The notes under the pieces were generated by a model. It did no database searches, had not been told where the DNA came from, and worked only from the letters and a program-made list of their open reading frames with translations. A stretch of DNA of 64,000 nt from Amphibalanus amphitrite (lineage: Eukaryota; Arthropoda; Thecostraca; Balanomorpha; Balanidae): positions 496,001-560,000 of the forward strand of contig NW_024881842.1 of assembly GCF_019059575.1 (NCBI RefSeq), given 5' to 3'. Positions 25,141 to 38,529 of this stretch are shown here, in pieces. The translations under genes were made by a program, and so were the position numbers. Numbering within the stretch: position 1 is the first letter of the stretch; each line of letters starts with the position of its first letter.

Positions 25141-25557
25141 AATTTCGCTGTTGTGGCGCCTGCGCTATCCGCGGTATTAGCTTCATCAGCGCTGCGCGCC
25201 ACCGCTGTGCTGTCGTCCCGTCAGCTGCATCCAGTGTCAAGTATCGGCCGTATTGACATTGTTCGACGGCCCGCCGCGCTGGGGGCGCTATCTTTCCTGC
25301 AACCGCCCTCCCCTCCCTCCCGGGGTATCTGGGAACGGGCCGGGCGTCCGCACTCCCCCAGACGGGGGTGGTGCAGCCTCGCCGGCCTCGGCGCGGGCCT
25401 CTAACTGAGGCGCTGCGCTGTTTGCCCTTTACTTAGCCACTGTTTACACGAGACGAGCAGCGTCTCCGTGGCGGTATCCACGAATGGCGCCGGCCGGCGC
25501 GGCGCGAGCTGCATCGCACGCCACTGCAGACGCTGCTCGAGCGGTGTGGCGCCACCG

Positions 25558-25700
25558 TGGGTCACTGGTCACTGGTCAGCTCACTAGTCAGAGGTCAGTG
25601 ATCGCTGGTCATTGGTCACTGATCAACGGTCACTGGGCAGTGATCAGTGGTCAGAGGTCAGAAGTCACCGGTTAGTGGTCACTGGTCATTATTTAGTTGC
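25558..25700 (+). repeat. Degenerate repeat of GGTCACT/GGTCAGT units
   Basis: About fifteen GGTCAnT 7-mers with varying spacers over 140 bp. Several are GGTCA half-sites of the nuclear-receptor type, but the periodicity points to a decayed minisatellite. Confidence 0.75.
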
Positions 25701-26569
25701 CAGTGGTTGCTAGCTCCACGACCCTCTGAAATGGACCCAGCGAACTGCGGGACCAAATTCCGTTGACTTCTCTCACTACTATGAATGTCGCGTCAGCTAG
25801 CGGTGCCGTAAGGGCCGCTATCTATGACCGTTGGGAGCATGTAGTGAGCTCTGTCGAGAGCTTGCATCTGCGGCTGAGAAAGTGGACGGCGACACTGCAA
25901 AGTGGTGAGACAAATCATAGTTTGCGGCTGCCGACTTCTCGTGGAAATGATATGAAGGAATCATATCCATAAAGAAATGGGAGATGATTCGGACGAATTA
26001 GGATATGAGCTTCTTCTGATTGTGCTGAAGTTCCCTACGCTGACGTGTCATGATAAGCTGCAACAAGCCCATCCCGTGGTATGCTATATCGCATGAACCA
26101 ACATCCGATGAAGATGCTCTTTGCAGCTTCATCAAAGGAACGATGCACTGAGACCCTGAACATGATTCACAACATTGCTGATATGGAACCACAAAGAACA
26201 GTTTAGATTATGTCACTTCACGGTAGCTGAGCGGTGCATAACGGTGTAACCCGATGACGTATTTCCAAGGTTTCCGGTGGTTTTATGCCAATCGTTCACT
26301 ACCGTTCTAGCCCACAGTTTCCGCCATCCTCAGAGCTATTGACAGCGGCGGCGGAGCGCGTCCTATCACTCATCTCCGCCGAGCCGTAGCCGCGATCTGC
26401 GTCCGATCGCCGCTCCTTCTGCGATCAGAGTGCTGAGTTGGCGATTCGGCGTCATTCGCAGCGGCCACCTGTCCCGAGAACCCACCGAAATATAGTGATA
26501 AAACACGGTCATCTCCCTACCCCGGCCGGCTGGCGCACTGCCAGCTGGCGGTTCCTGGCGCCGGCAGCG

Positions 26570-26760
26570 GTCAGACTGTAGACTGCCTCACAGACTGGTC
26601 AGGACTGCAGTCTGTCTCGCTGATTGTTAAGGACTTCAGACTGAATAATGTCAGGACTGTATGCTCAATACTGATAACTCGATGGCGACGAAAGTCAGGA
26701 CTCCAGTTTATCTTGCAGATAGATCAAATGCTGACTGACGACTGTATGCCGATGACTCCG
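26570..26760 (+). repeat. Degenerate tandem repeat of TCAGGACTG(C)AGTCTG units
   Basis: GTCAGACTG, GTCAGGACTGCAGTCTG, AGGACTTCAGACTG, GTCAGGACTGTATGC and GTCAGGACTCCAG recur at about 30-40 bp spacing. Confidence 0.6.
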
Positions 26761-27619
26761 CCGGCATTCAGGAATTTAGGTAGAAGGTGCGACCCATGAC
26801 TGCACTATCTATCTGATTGATATCAGAACTATTGGCTAACTTACCAGACCACCAGGCCGATGGAGACGGTGGTCGGACGGACACCTCAGGTCCCGGAGAA
26901 CTCCGACGGGCCGGCCGCCGGCCGCCGGAGCGGGCTATTTCCAATTGAATCTTGTCGAAGTTAGTGTCGGATGGAGTCGAATAGATCGAACGAGCTGGTG
27001 GACAGCGGGCTGAGTGATAAGAATGGCAGCTAAAATAGAAGCCGTCGGTGACTGGGGTCGCGGGTCCGCGGCTGGGGGAGGGGCGGTGCTGGGGTGGATC
27101 GTGTGATGAGGAGGAATTTCACGAACGGAAAGGTTCGTAAAAGTCTGACTCAGCGGGGTCGTGTCGAGTGGCGCGGCCACGTCATCTGTATCGGGTTGAG
27201 CTCACCGCCGACAGCCTGTGGCCCAGTTGCGGCGGTTGTGTGTTTGTCACGTTATCCGCGCCTGTGGCGCACCGCTTCCCCTTCCGCCCTCTGCGCCGCT
27301 GCCGGTCCAGACATCAGCTGCTGCTGGCGTCATTCTGATGTCGTTATCACTGACCTATTGAGAGAGTGTTCCCTGGGGCTGGAGACACAATGGCGCCGGC
27401 CTTCGGTGGTACTGTAAAGGCTTCTCCTGCGGGATCGTATTGTCGAGTTCTTTCTGGCCAGAAACGGTGAAAAGTCCAGGAAATTGGCGGGACACGCGCG
27501 GAAAAGGGCAGAGAACTACAAAACAAACAGAGAGCGGCGTTGGCTGAAGGCGCATCTCCCTTGATTCCCATCCAAACTGCCGCTCGAAATAGCTGCCGGC
27601 GCCTGACCTGACGTTGACC

Positions 27620-27643
27620 TGACGTCATCGCCTGCTGACGTCA
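27620..27643. promoter_or_regulatory. Pair of consensus CRE palindromes
   Basis: TGACGTCA occurs at 27620-27627 and 27636-27643, 16 bp apart start to start, just after TGACGTT half-site sequence. They are candidate CREB/ATF sites; activity is not known. Confidence 0.35.
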
Positions 27644-28039
27644 CTGGGGCGCTGACAATGGCGCTTTGCGGGTGATCCTAAGCCGCGTCGTCCGGCCATC
27701 CGCCTTCGATGGGCCATTCCACACGCACCATCGGCCACGGTGAGACCTGCAACGCCCCGCCAGATGGGGCAACCACCCAGCCGGAAACCCAGAATGGTCT
27801 CTGAATGACATCGTTTCGACTCCTCTGGTTCTGGGAATAGCAGAACGGCTAGTTTTGGCTCGCCTCACTTCTCCATGGCTCCTATGAAGTCATAAATGCC
27901 AACTTCGCTGCCCAACACTGCTGTTCTTGGAGACGCCACGTCCCGTCCGTTTCCGTTTTTACTTTGTCGCGATTATAGTCGACGTGGTTGTTGTCCAGGC
28001 AGGGCAGCTTCCAAATAGCGGCACCGGGCGCCCTTCGGC

Positions 28040-28215
28040 CACTGGCGCCGACTGTCCGATCAGGTCAGCGTCCCTGTCCTGTCGGCTCCCCTCGGCGCCT
28101 CCAGTCTAGTCGGCGCCCCTCGACGCCCCTGTCCGGTCGGCGCACCTCGTCTGCCCTTCCCAGTCGGCGCCTCTGCCCGGTCGCTACCCCTGCCCGATCG
28201 GCGCCCCTGCCGTAG
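28040..28215 (+). repeat. Degenerate repeat of CGGCGCCCCTGCCCGGT-like units
   Basis: GTCGGCGCCCCT, GTCGGCGCACCT, GTCGGCGCCTCT and GATCGGCGCCCCT recur at about 17-30 bp spacing. Confidence 0.7.
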
Positions 28216-29616
28216 CCGGTCTGAACAGGATTCCTGCGCCGCTCCCGTCTGAGATGACGTCATCGATGCACAGACGCCACCGCTGCCAATAAACATGGAA
28301 ATCGCCGGGGCGCTGCTGGCTTTGAACAACTACTGTCAGCTGCAATTATTTTGCAATTTGCACTTTCACTCGATACTGTTTTATCCTTAGTGTGGTTTTG
28401 TTGCAGCGTGCAGCTGTGGTGCTAACTGGAATTTATTTTCTTTAGATTACTTTATACCGATGCTACTTCTACATAGCAGTCACGATCAAGCAAAACGTGA
28501 CCAAATGCTCCGAACTTTGCCAGCAGAGGAACAATTTCGTTCTTTGTTAGCTACCGGAAGGTGCGGCTCAATCTAATCGACAACAACCAGTCTCATAGCA
28601 ATACGGCGCTAAATTTTTCATCTAACCCCGAGAGCGTCCAGTCTATAATAGTTACAGCTTGCTGCGGCGCAAGAGGTCCGGCCACGGGCCACCTGACCAG
28701 GGCAGCGACAGCATCTATCCCACGTCCCACTCCATACTGCCGAGTTCACTGCGCCACCTTACCGATATTGCCACCCACGTGAGCTGCGGTCTGCCTGGTA
28801 ACGACCGATGAACCGGCACGCAGCTCGCGGCGCCGCGGCAAAACCGACGCAGCCCTCCAAATGGCGACAGAAATGGCGCAGCTCACTGCGCTATGGTGAA
28901 CCAAACGCAGTGGGTCAAAGAGCACTGCATTAGGGCATCGACAGAATCAGAAAAACCGTGCGACTTGGCTTTGAAAGTAATCATTGACCATCGTAACCGC
29001 CAACCGGTATTTGCGGTCAAGAAAGTCGTGAGCGTGGACTGTTGACACTTTCGCCGCTAGATGGGACTACTGTCAAACGCCTGCAGGTAGACTGCACCGC
29101 ATAGCTCGAAGCCGACTTGGCGCCCCATCTATTCACGCTGCGTCTCTCGCTGAATATAACGCACTTTGGGGTCATTTTCAAATCTAGCGTAATTTTGGCG
29201 TAGTGTTGCCGATTTTTCTGCGTTCTCGGTTATTAAGTGTCACCAAGCTCAGCGTGCGCGGCACGGTCTTATGCCGTAAAGTAGCGTTAGTGTCGGCCGT
29301 TCCCCGCCGTATTCACCGGGCTACACGAGTGGGTACGCGGGGTGGAAATACGGTGTGGACGCGCCTGGTACACGGCGCCCACACGTGCGACAAGGGACGG
29401 GCAAATGACGGGAGCCGGCCGGTGGCGACAATTACCCCGTCAGTAGGTAGATGGAGCCGCGTGTGTGAGACCGTCCCGTCGCCGAGGAGGGCGGAGGGAG
29501 GGGGACGGGAAGAAGGGACAGGGAGGGTCCGTCATTCTGGCATGATCGGCCGGCCGGTAAATACGCGTGTGGCGTAGCAGCCCTCGAGTGCACGAGTAGC
29601 AGCACGTTTATTCAGC
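28216..29616. other. No gene seen
   Basis: Unique sequence without recognisable exons or repeats. Confidence 0.4.
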
Positions 29617-29850
29617 GTCCACCATCCACCATCCATTGCTCCTCCACCTCTTCGCAGTCCACCATACGCTAGGCACTGCACGCTGTTATGCCACCGTCCA
29701 ATGCCAACGTCTAGCGTCCATCATTCGTCTATCGTCCACCGTCCATTAAGCACTGTCGCCATCCAATCCAAGTCACCATTCACCTTCCACCTTTCGTCCA
29801 CTGTCCATCGTCCACCGTCTACCCTTCGTCCACCTTCCAGTCCGTCCGTG
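29617..29850 (-). repeat. Degenerate array of GTCCACC-type 7-mers
   Basis: GTCCACC, ATCCACC, GTCCATC and TTCCACC words recur throughout. The unit is the reverse complement of GGTGGAC, the unit of the intact array at 52535-52930, suggesting a decayed relative in opposite orientation. Confidence 0.65.
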
Positions 29851-32800
29851 ACTGGGCAGCGCGGTGGGCCGCCTAATCGTCCGTTACCAGGTGCCTGTGC
29901 GGTTCATTGAGAAGGCTGCGTGCGGCGGCGTCGGGCGGCCCCCGCGGCGCCGACTCCACTGTACCTACCGCTGCCTGATGACCACTGCCGCCGCCCGAGC
30001 GACCACCCAGTGCCGCGTCACGCTGTGCGCGCGTCTTCATCGCCGGCCGCCCCCGCCCGCCGCCGCGCCCGCCGCCCAGCGAGCGGCTAGCAGCGGGCGG
30101 CGGGCGGCGGGCGGTGGGCAACCGCAGACGGCATCTAAAGAATGCGCCTCACCCCGCGCCGGGAGGGAGGGGAGAGGGGGAGCGGCATTGTGTCTGGCGT
30201 TTTGTTCTCACGGGCCGCCCGTGACGGGTGAATCAGAGAGGATGGGTGGCGCGCGATCACCTGAGTCGACCTGAGCGGACGCGTTGGATCGTGTGCGGGG
30301 TGACGCAGAGATGGACCGGTGGATACAACGGACGTGCCTCGGTGTGGTCGGAGCGTGGGATTGTGATGGGGATCTGGGGGGATCTGATTAGCAAATGTCC
30401 CGGACGTGCTCGGGGCCGTGGAATATCTGCAAAGTGGTCAGGGAGTGATGCAGGTGATTTGACAATGACCTATTCACAGAGGTGAATGATGCATTACCTC
30501 CCAGTTTTTTTTTTCACCCCGCTAAAATGTCGCCGCTGAATGACTGTGCAAATACATTGCTATACATTTATTTCATTCTTCTGGGGTAAATTTCTCATGC
30601 ATCAAACTATTTCTATAAAGTTGCAAATAGTTCTCATTTTAGGAACGGCGCCTTTTCGAACTCTTTAATCGATGCCACACACCAACCGTCATTGGTGCAC
30701 CTACCACAATAACATTGAGTAGGTACCTATATTTTCGTGAGAAATCCTGCCAACCGCACCCTCAGCCGCGGCCGACCCTCCGAACCCTCCGACCCGACCA
30801 CCATTGGCACCGCTCGGTCCATCATTATCAATACGGCCAGCACGGAGGTCCGTCGGCGTGCCTCCCCCTCCCCACGGGACCTCCATTACCGTGCCATCCC
30901 CACCGCACACTACCGGAGCTCGGGGAGTGAGCAGCCACTGGTGCGGTCCCACGGCCGACGGAGGGACAATGCGACAGATAGGCGGGGACAGAGCTGCCGG
31001 CGGACTGCGGGCCGGCGCAACACAGAGACAGAGTTGCTATGCCTGTGGTCAGCCCACGGATGGCAAAGACAGTGCAACGCAGATACAGAATCATCCAAGG
31101 ATGACAGAGACGTAAACTATCGAAGCAGAATCGCACATTCCACAATACACAAAGACGAAAGACGACGCACCGTCACGCCGGAATCACACACGGAGGACAG
31201 AGACGGCTTACTCGCCTTATGGTCGTCGGCACTCTACCCCGCTTCGGTCGTGTCATGCCCTCAATACTCGCCGCAGTCCAAGCAAATAAACAAACAAATA
31301 AATGGCGGCTCGATACATGTCTCATAGCTGACGTAAGCCTTCACTCTGCACGTTATCAGCATCTTTCTACGGTGTCATTCGTCGTTTTATCTATGTGTGC
31401 CGTCTATGTGGTTGATTCATGTTTCTGCTGAGACTTACCGCCTCCACTCGCCACTCCCTCTTGTTCAATCAGCCCTTTCCAAAATAAGGTCAAGTCAAAA
31501 TTGAGTCAGTGAAAGTCAGTAAGGTCATCGTGAAGGTCACTGCCACGGTCATATCCGAAGCCGGAACTGGGCCTGAACTCTGATCTAATAACGCGGACAC
31601 GTCTGCTGCATTGTCTTCCTGCAATGACCGTGAATTTGCCATTCGAGCGCTGCCTGCCGCCTCCAGTCAGCCACGCTAACTTCCGTGCTAGGCGTGACCT
31701 TTCTCGTCTGAGCCGTGTTGCGAGGGCTGTGACCAGTGGGTGGGACAGGGACGGGATATGACCGACCCCCCACTGAGTTACTGCCAGGGCCCGGATGGAT
31801 ATTGCTCGGTCAAAGGTCACCGATTAGCCCTGATGGGGGTTGAACAGGGTTCGGTTTTGGTTGGTGCTGAGAGAAGATAGATTCATTGCCTTCGCTGGGA
31901 TATGCAGTTATATGCCCTGTCTGTCGCCTTTACTATCTCTGAGTGACGGTAAGGGTCCGCGGTCTCCTGTTGACTCCCATGTCCCTTTGGCTCCCGTGGC
32001 TCACTTTGGTTCCATTAGTAGTCGTTAGCTCGTAATTCCTGGTGCTCCCACCGATGGCCCGATACAGGCCTTCTTGTTTCGGAGGGAGGTAAAGGGATAA
32101 TGTAGGGGAGGGTCCCCAGGCGCTCCCGAGGCCCAGAGATCACCCCCAGTCTCGGCGGCAGAAGGATTAGTACGGACCGGTGCACCGTCCACAATCAGGC
32201 AATAACAGATTAGCGTGGTGACCGGGCTCGTCACGGTTTTCACAGGGAAGGGGTGACGAGACCAGTGACAGTTTGGGAACCTGTTTGGCTTGGGTAGCTG
32301 ACCCGTAACCGCTTAGGTAATCGATTTTCACGGCCGCGAGCGACGAAGCGAAAATAAAGGGAGTTAAAAATGTTTGGGGTTCGGCTTATACATCTGTAGC
32401 GTGGACATTGATTAACTAGCGCAAACACTTCCTTAAAAGTAACATTATAAACGCATTCTCTTTGCCCTACCAGCTGAGGCTGATGCATTTTGTATGAAAA
32501 AATGGTGACGTTTGTATCATTAGAGCGTGGGAGTTCAGTTGGATAATTTTGCAGATAGAACGTGGGATAGATTTGGAATCACATCTCTCATTCGGTTACT
32601 TACAATTACACTTACAATTACGGTTACAGCTCATTTCAGTTCGTTTCATTCATTGTATGCTAAACATTGCAAATCACCGTGCCTTAAGTGCGGCATTCCT
32701 GCGTTACAATCGTGCCTCGATTTCTATCGACACATTGTTCTCAAACGCTGCCACTTTGCTGTACCACATCAATAACCAGGGATTGACACGAGCCGTCACC

Positions 32801-35800
32801 GGCAATCACATTGCGAGATATCCAATCTGATATAGGTGTTCTGCAGGTGAAATGACATTGCCCAGCTATGCGCTGCACTGTTCGTAACAGTAGCTCACTC
32901 GAGCTTTACAATCCGTTAAGTGGAGTGTTCCCTGTTTGAAATGCTGAGGTTAACTGTCAGAGTCAAGGCTAACACCGTTGCTCCCGTCAGTTATGGCCAG
33001 TCCTACGTCACGTCCGTAAGCCTATCGGTGGCCTGTGTCGGTGCTATGACCCATTATACCGCCCGGCTGTAGTCCCGCCCGTGTTATAACAGCCTGATTG
33101 TAGCCAACGCCTGTGTTAAAGTCCGGCTGCATAGTGCTTATCGTGTGCCGCTCGTGCTGTCCTCCCCGACTCTTGTGGTCCGATAAAGTCCGGTCGTATG
33201 AAGATTGGCTGGTAACTTCCCATCCACACTGTCCGGGTTGTAGATTTATCTCCAACTCTTATTGTAGCCGCATTGCACATGTACCATAACCGCTTCCCAA
33301 ACATTGCGGTAGCCACACTCCTTCCTTGCTTTTGTCTTTTCGTACTTGTTCCCACTTTTGCTATATCGGCTTCCTTCCTTTGATGTTGCTGCCTTCCACC
33401 TGTGCTCTGTAGGCTGTAACCTCACCTTACACATGCTGTAGCTGCCTGTCAACCACACCTTACCCACCCGCGCCCGCGCCCGCCCCCGGTGTCGCCGTAT
33501 GCGGCCTGTCCGGTCTCGGGAGGTCAGCGGGTCTGTCGCGACGGGCGGCGACTTTTTACAGCCGGTGACAGCGCTGGTAGGTAGGGAACGGAAGGACACC
33601 CACCATGCCGGCCAGGCGCCACCGCCCTCTCCAATCACCCGCCGTGGGACGCCCAGGGGGAAGACGAGGTCAAGGACGCGACTGAGAGGAGAAGGCAATC
33701 GCCGCTGTCAACGCGTATGTTTCCATCGATGGGTGAAGTTCTGCTACCTGCGTCGTGGGCTAGAATATGCAGCGAAGTATAGGGTTGTAGGTGTGCGTGA
33801 TAGACTGAAGGTTCCTCAACCATCAACACTCACTCACTGATGACCATCGTCGTCGCCGCTAATACAACTGCCATCAGCTAGTGCCAATACGACGGCAATA
33901 TCACGACCGGCCAGTCGCCGGGGCCGGTGGTGACCCCCTGTCATTTCCGCCGCCCGCCCCGCCGCGCACGACAAATGGACAAATAAACAGCAGGTGTGAG
34001 CGCTGCCGGCCGATAAACTGTGACAGACTGTCGGCATCGACGGCCGTCGCTGCCGACGGAGGCCACTCGGCGCGCACGCGCCGGCCGCCCGGCCCCATTG
34101 TGTATGCATGGGTCTCGTCTCCGGGCGGCTCAGATGGAAATAGATGCCGGGGAATGTGTGGCCGTAAAGTTTACTCGGCGGATTCCGGGAGTCGTCACTC
34201 CTCGTCCGGTCTCTGCCGCCACCGCCGCCGCCGCCGCCGCCGGGGTGCGGCCGCGGTCTTTTTCAGGGTGCAACTCGCAATTTCGTGCCTGTCGTCTCAG
34301 GCAGTCGCTGACGAGCGTGGTTACGTCAGTCGAACGCCAACAGGGATGTGATTGTTCGCGGCCGCGAGCGATGGCTATCGGCGAGTTATTCTGTATGATT
34401 GGTGCTGGCGTGACTTTCCCATGGCAGCCCAGCTGTGATTTATGGCCAATGACCGGCTCCAATCATTGTGTGCACTGATGGCGGCTGTCACAGTCTGCCC
34501 TTCGCCACTCGAGTGGATGAACTGCTATCGTGAAACCACGAGCACCATTCGACTGCGAGTCGCTCTATTTCCGTCCGGGTGCTGGCTTATTTCCAGTTGA
34601 CCCGACCGTTGGGTTTCGTCGTTTACAGCTCCATCCTGCGGTTCAACCGGTGAACACTAGTCTAAACAGGTTAAAGCCGGCTAAGCAGCCCAGATGGATG
34701 TCGCTGTGGGTTTGGTGGTGGATTTCTCAGTACTCGGCCTCACCCAGTTGTCAGAGTTGTTCCCGATTTTCTCCTCGCCGGACTGAATACGACGCAGCGG
34801 GCTGAGCTTTGGGACGCTCAGATGCTTGGAGTGCAATGCTTAGCTGGTCTCTGGTGCTCCGGAAAAGATTAGGTGACCGAACTGGTTTAGGGCAGTCTGA
34901 CCACGATAGATTCAGTGAGGTGGTGCATGTAGAAAGAAATCGATGCAATGTCTATGACGCTCGGCTAATCCAGCTAAGTGTTCGGATATGAACTTCGATG
35001 ACGTGGGAAGTACTTTTGAGCTTATGACCTTGATCAATTAATGTCCTTTTTGATACCTATTGTTTAGGTTATCGTTTTGCGATGGCCTTCCCTTTTCCTG
35101 TGCTGCCCTGTTCAATCACGTTCTTCTTGTCCGTTCGCCATGGTCGTTCTCTTTCCTCTCTTCTCCCTTTCTGGGTTGCAATGATTCGAGAAGTGATGCC
35201 GCCTGGATGAGTGGTGGGATACCTCCAGTTTCTGTGAAATGTCCCTTGCTGATGGATAGTTCGATTTTGCCGCGTCGTTTCATGATAAATGATCTAGATC
35301 GGACCGAAATGTCCGACGTGACAAATGTTTGCGGTACAATGAAAAGTTTTGGAGGGCGCGGTCAAAACACCTCACAAATTGATAACGTTTGACAAGCAAT
35401 TATATAACCGGACAGAGATCTGTGGCCATTTTGTTGTGGCACAGAAGGCGGGGAACAGATCTCTCCCTGCAGTCGCCCTTGGGCCGTGACCGTCCGGCCA
35501 ACGCCCAGTGCGGTGTGCGGGGGTGTTGACAGGCTCACCACGACCGCGGGTGGGGACAGGGCCACCGCCGACCCAGCCCCAGCCCGCGGCCGCCAAAGAT
35601 CCCCATCGCCCTCTCTGTGGACACGATGATCGCATTAAGATAGGCCGCGCGGACGACAACGCAGCGCGCATGCGCAACTGGATTATCTCCAACCCGACCG
35701 GCAGCGAGTCATGACAAAAACTGGTTGTGTTCTGCGGGAAATGTTATAATTTCATATTATGTAAGAAAGCCAGTGTACATGGTTGCTGAATGATATTGCT

Positions 35801-36078
35801 GTACAATTCTGAGAACATTTTGGCACGGGTGGATTCGTTTGACTTTGTGGAGGATTATTTAAACGGGTTGCAATCAGAGAATCGCACATGTTGCAGTTGC
35901 ATTAATCACAGCAATGCATCAATGGTGCTATTTATATTATTTTACGTAAATACTATCTTGACATAAAATTGAAAAGCAGAAATAAATACATCGGGAATGG
36001 GCTTATCCCTGAAACGCTTGAGCGATAATTAAGCTGTTGCTTATAATGAGTAGCTGATTGTCTTACGTCTTATCGTTT
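29851..36078. other. No gene identified; CpG-rich blocks and a GCC run
   Basis: CpG-rich blocks lie at 29910-30130 and 33880-34300, the latter with a GCC triplet run near 34215-34240. Open frames are compositional and overlap on both strands. An AAATAAACAAACAAATAAAT simple tract lies near 31279. Half-sites of AGGTCA type cluster at 31487-31545. Confidence 0.35.
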
Positions 36079-36327
36079 TCAGATGTTTATTGACATCATG
36101 TTGGGATCTATGATTCGAAGCGACACCAGCTGCTCGCCTTTATCTTCATCAAACAGAAAACTCTCAATGTCCTCATAAGTAACGGATGGACAGCCTGCCA
36201 TCGGCACCGTTGTCATATTTATAGTCGTGAGCGACGGCTTCATTTGACAGCGGAGGCCGGCTGATGTCAGTGGGACCGACGTGATTCGGTAGTCTTTATT
36301 TTCCGTCGCCAAACAGAATGACTATCG
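36079..36327 (-). other. Unrecognised protein-like open segment, possible exon or coding relic
   Basis: On the minus strand a stop-free segment ends at a TAA at 36079 and begins after an in-frame TAG. It encodes AT-neutral, low-bias sequence including CPSVTYEDIESFLFDEDKGE and QLVSLRIIDPNMMS. Unlike the GC-driven frames elsewhere it looks protein-like, but there is no in-frame ATG near its start and I recognise no family. On the opposite strand the same end has a good acceptor (TTTTCAG at 36074-36080). It could be chance. Confidence 0.15.
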
Positions 36328-37182
36328 GACACACAATTTGATCCGCGTGCTTACAGTTGTTAGGTTAAAGTCTTTTATCAGGCACTATGGCTGTGTTGTT
36401 TGGGGTTTTCAATTATTCAGCAACTTTATTTCACAAACGAAGGTATTTAAAGACATCACTTATACGGGTGTGTTGTGAAAAGCACGATTTACGTGTATGG
36501 AGGTCTGATAAATTTACGATGCATCACATGAACGCCCACATGTCAGGGAAAATTCAACGGATGCCACCAGCACCGCCGCATTAAACGCCACGTCCAAGTC
36601 GCCTATGAGCCTGATTAAGTGTTTCTTAACGTTATAAGTTTGTATTATGTCCCTTGTCTGAGAGTAGCTAACATCCCGCGGCTTAGACCCCTCCGAGTTG
36701 ACACGTGCGACGACCAATATGCCTACATTCACATTGCGGTACGGGTGGTGTGGACTTATGTTTCGGAGAAACATTTTGTTTTCAAGGACGTTTTGAACTG
36801 ATTAAAGTGGGCTTGCAATTTTAGTATACAATCTGTGTCGCGGCCTAGATGGCTCCAAAGACCTCACAAACTGACCGAAACTGATCAGTTGGCCTGCGAC
36901 TCTCTGCAGCCGGCTCATACGCCAGACAAGTGGCCACGATAACAGCCCTGTCAGGGGCCCTCCTGAACTTCGGTCACCGGTCACTGTCCAGTCGCCTCAG
37001 AACCCCGGCAGCGACTCGCTGTCTGGTCGAATGGCTGCAACAGCGACGCAATGCCAGGTCACAGCGGCCTGCTTATTTGTAGGTGTCGGGCCGATGTTGG
37101 TGTAATAAGGCAAACAGGGTAGTGAGACAAAGGCATAGCGCTGCAGTGGCGACGGTATGTCTGATCGAGCAGACATATGCGG

Positions 37183-37195
37183 TCTCTCTCTCTCG

Positions 37196-37248
<53 letters not shown>

Positions 37249-37261
37249 TCTCTCTCTCTCG
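37183..37261 (+). repeat. (CT)n microsatellite, about 79 bp
   Basis: CT dinucleotides interrupted once by CGCA and once by a CCC. Confidence 0.97.
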
Positions 37262-38053
37262 ACTGACGCCGGTGACCAGTTGTAACCGGTATGACCTGTG
37301 AAAATAATGAACCAATTATCTCTCCGCTCCTAATGTAGCTGACCATCAGATGATGTAGGCGATGCCGCGCACCGTCCTTGCGGTGTCCTTTCGCCCTTGT
37401 CCGTCGGGCCGCTGCAAAAACGCCATTGGACATGACATAGCGGCGTCCATTTTGATGAACTCGGGCCGCGTCCGATAAAACTGGTCAGATGGGACGGTCA
37501 TAAATTACTTGTCACATTTTTGTTCGCATTAGACCCCGTGGCTGGCCTCCGGTTTCTTAGTCGCATACCTGACCACATCCCTGTACTCGTTCCGACATGG
37601 GCTGAGTCCTCTACGAACCCTTTCATCCAGCGGGTGACCTGACCTGTCTCCCCCAAATGGTTGTATTTTTTCGCAATACATTATCAGTGTCGATGTGCAT
37701 ATGCACTCTATCTACGAGTGCACTACATTATATGCGATTGAAGAAACTTTGTTTTTAATTGAGAATGAAACAACATCACACATCACCTCAATCATCTGTA
37801 CAGTTTCCTTTACCAGCACTTGCCGGGCTGCTCCCTTCCCTCCCCCACCATAGCCCCATCCACCATAGATAGGACCCCATCTGGCCCCTATCAACCCCAT
37901 GGACCTCCGAGGCCCCGCCAGCCGGCAGTGGCCACCTCTGCGTCCCTGCAGAGCATGGTTCTCCCTCGGGCCCGGTTTGTTTCTGCAGTACGGCGGCACG
38001 CCGCCGCGGAGGGCCGTGCTCGCTCAGAGCACGTCACCGTGGCGTCACGGGGC
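37262..38053. other. No gene seen
   Basis: Unique sequence without recognisable exons. Confidence 0.4.
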
Positions 38054-38103
38054 CACGACGTGGCACGTGATTCGTGACATGGGGTCACGACGTGGCACGT
38101 GAT
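38054..38103 (+). repeat. Two-copy repeat CACGACGTGGCACGTGAT (32-bp period)
   Basis: The identical 18-mer occurs at 38054-38071 and 38086-38103. Each copy holds a CACGTG E-box (Myc/Max/bHLH-PAS-type core). Confidence 0.85.
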
Positions 38104-38529
38104 GACAATGTATGGCCACGACACCACTGGAGAGGGAGTGGGTATGCTAGTTGTAGGCATTCGGTTAATTACAACAGGTGTTCTGCACAATCAGAGTAGC
38201 GTTTGTAGCGGCTGGTAATAATATTCTGAGTGAGCCTGTTGCTGCTGACTGATTATCCTGTGTAACAATTGGACTTCGGTAACGTTATTTGATTTGCTAC
38301 TTGATAGGAGAACGATACTCGTCGACTCGGCCGTCGCTTGGTGAGGACGAGAAAACAATCAATACTAATGAAAAATAAAACAATTGTGTCAAAGTGCGCA
38401 AACACATGCATTGTCAAATTATCAGAAAGGAAAAACTGCAGCCGCACCTCGGTACCGTCATTTGTTGCATAGGCGGCGGAACGAGGGGGGCAACGGGGCA
38501 CCGTGCCCCCTTTGATTTTGGCATTTTAA

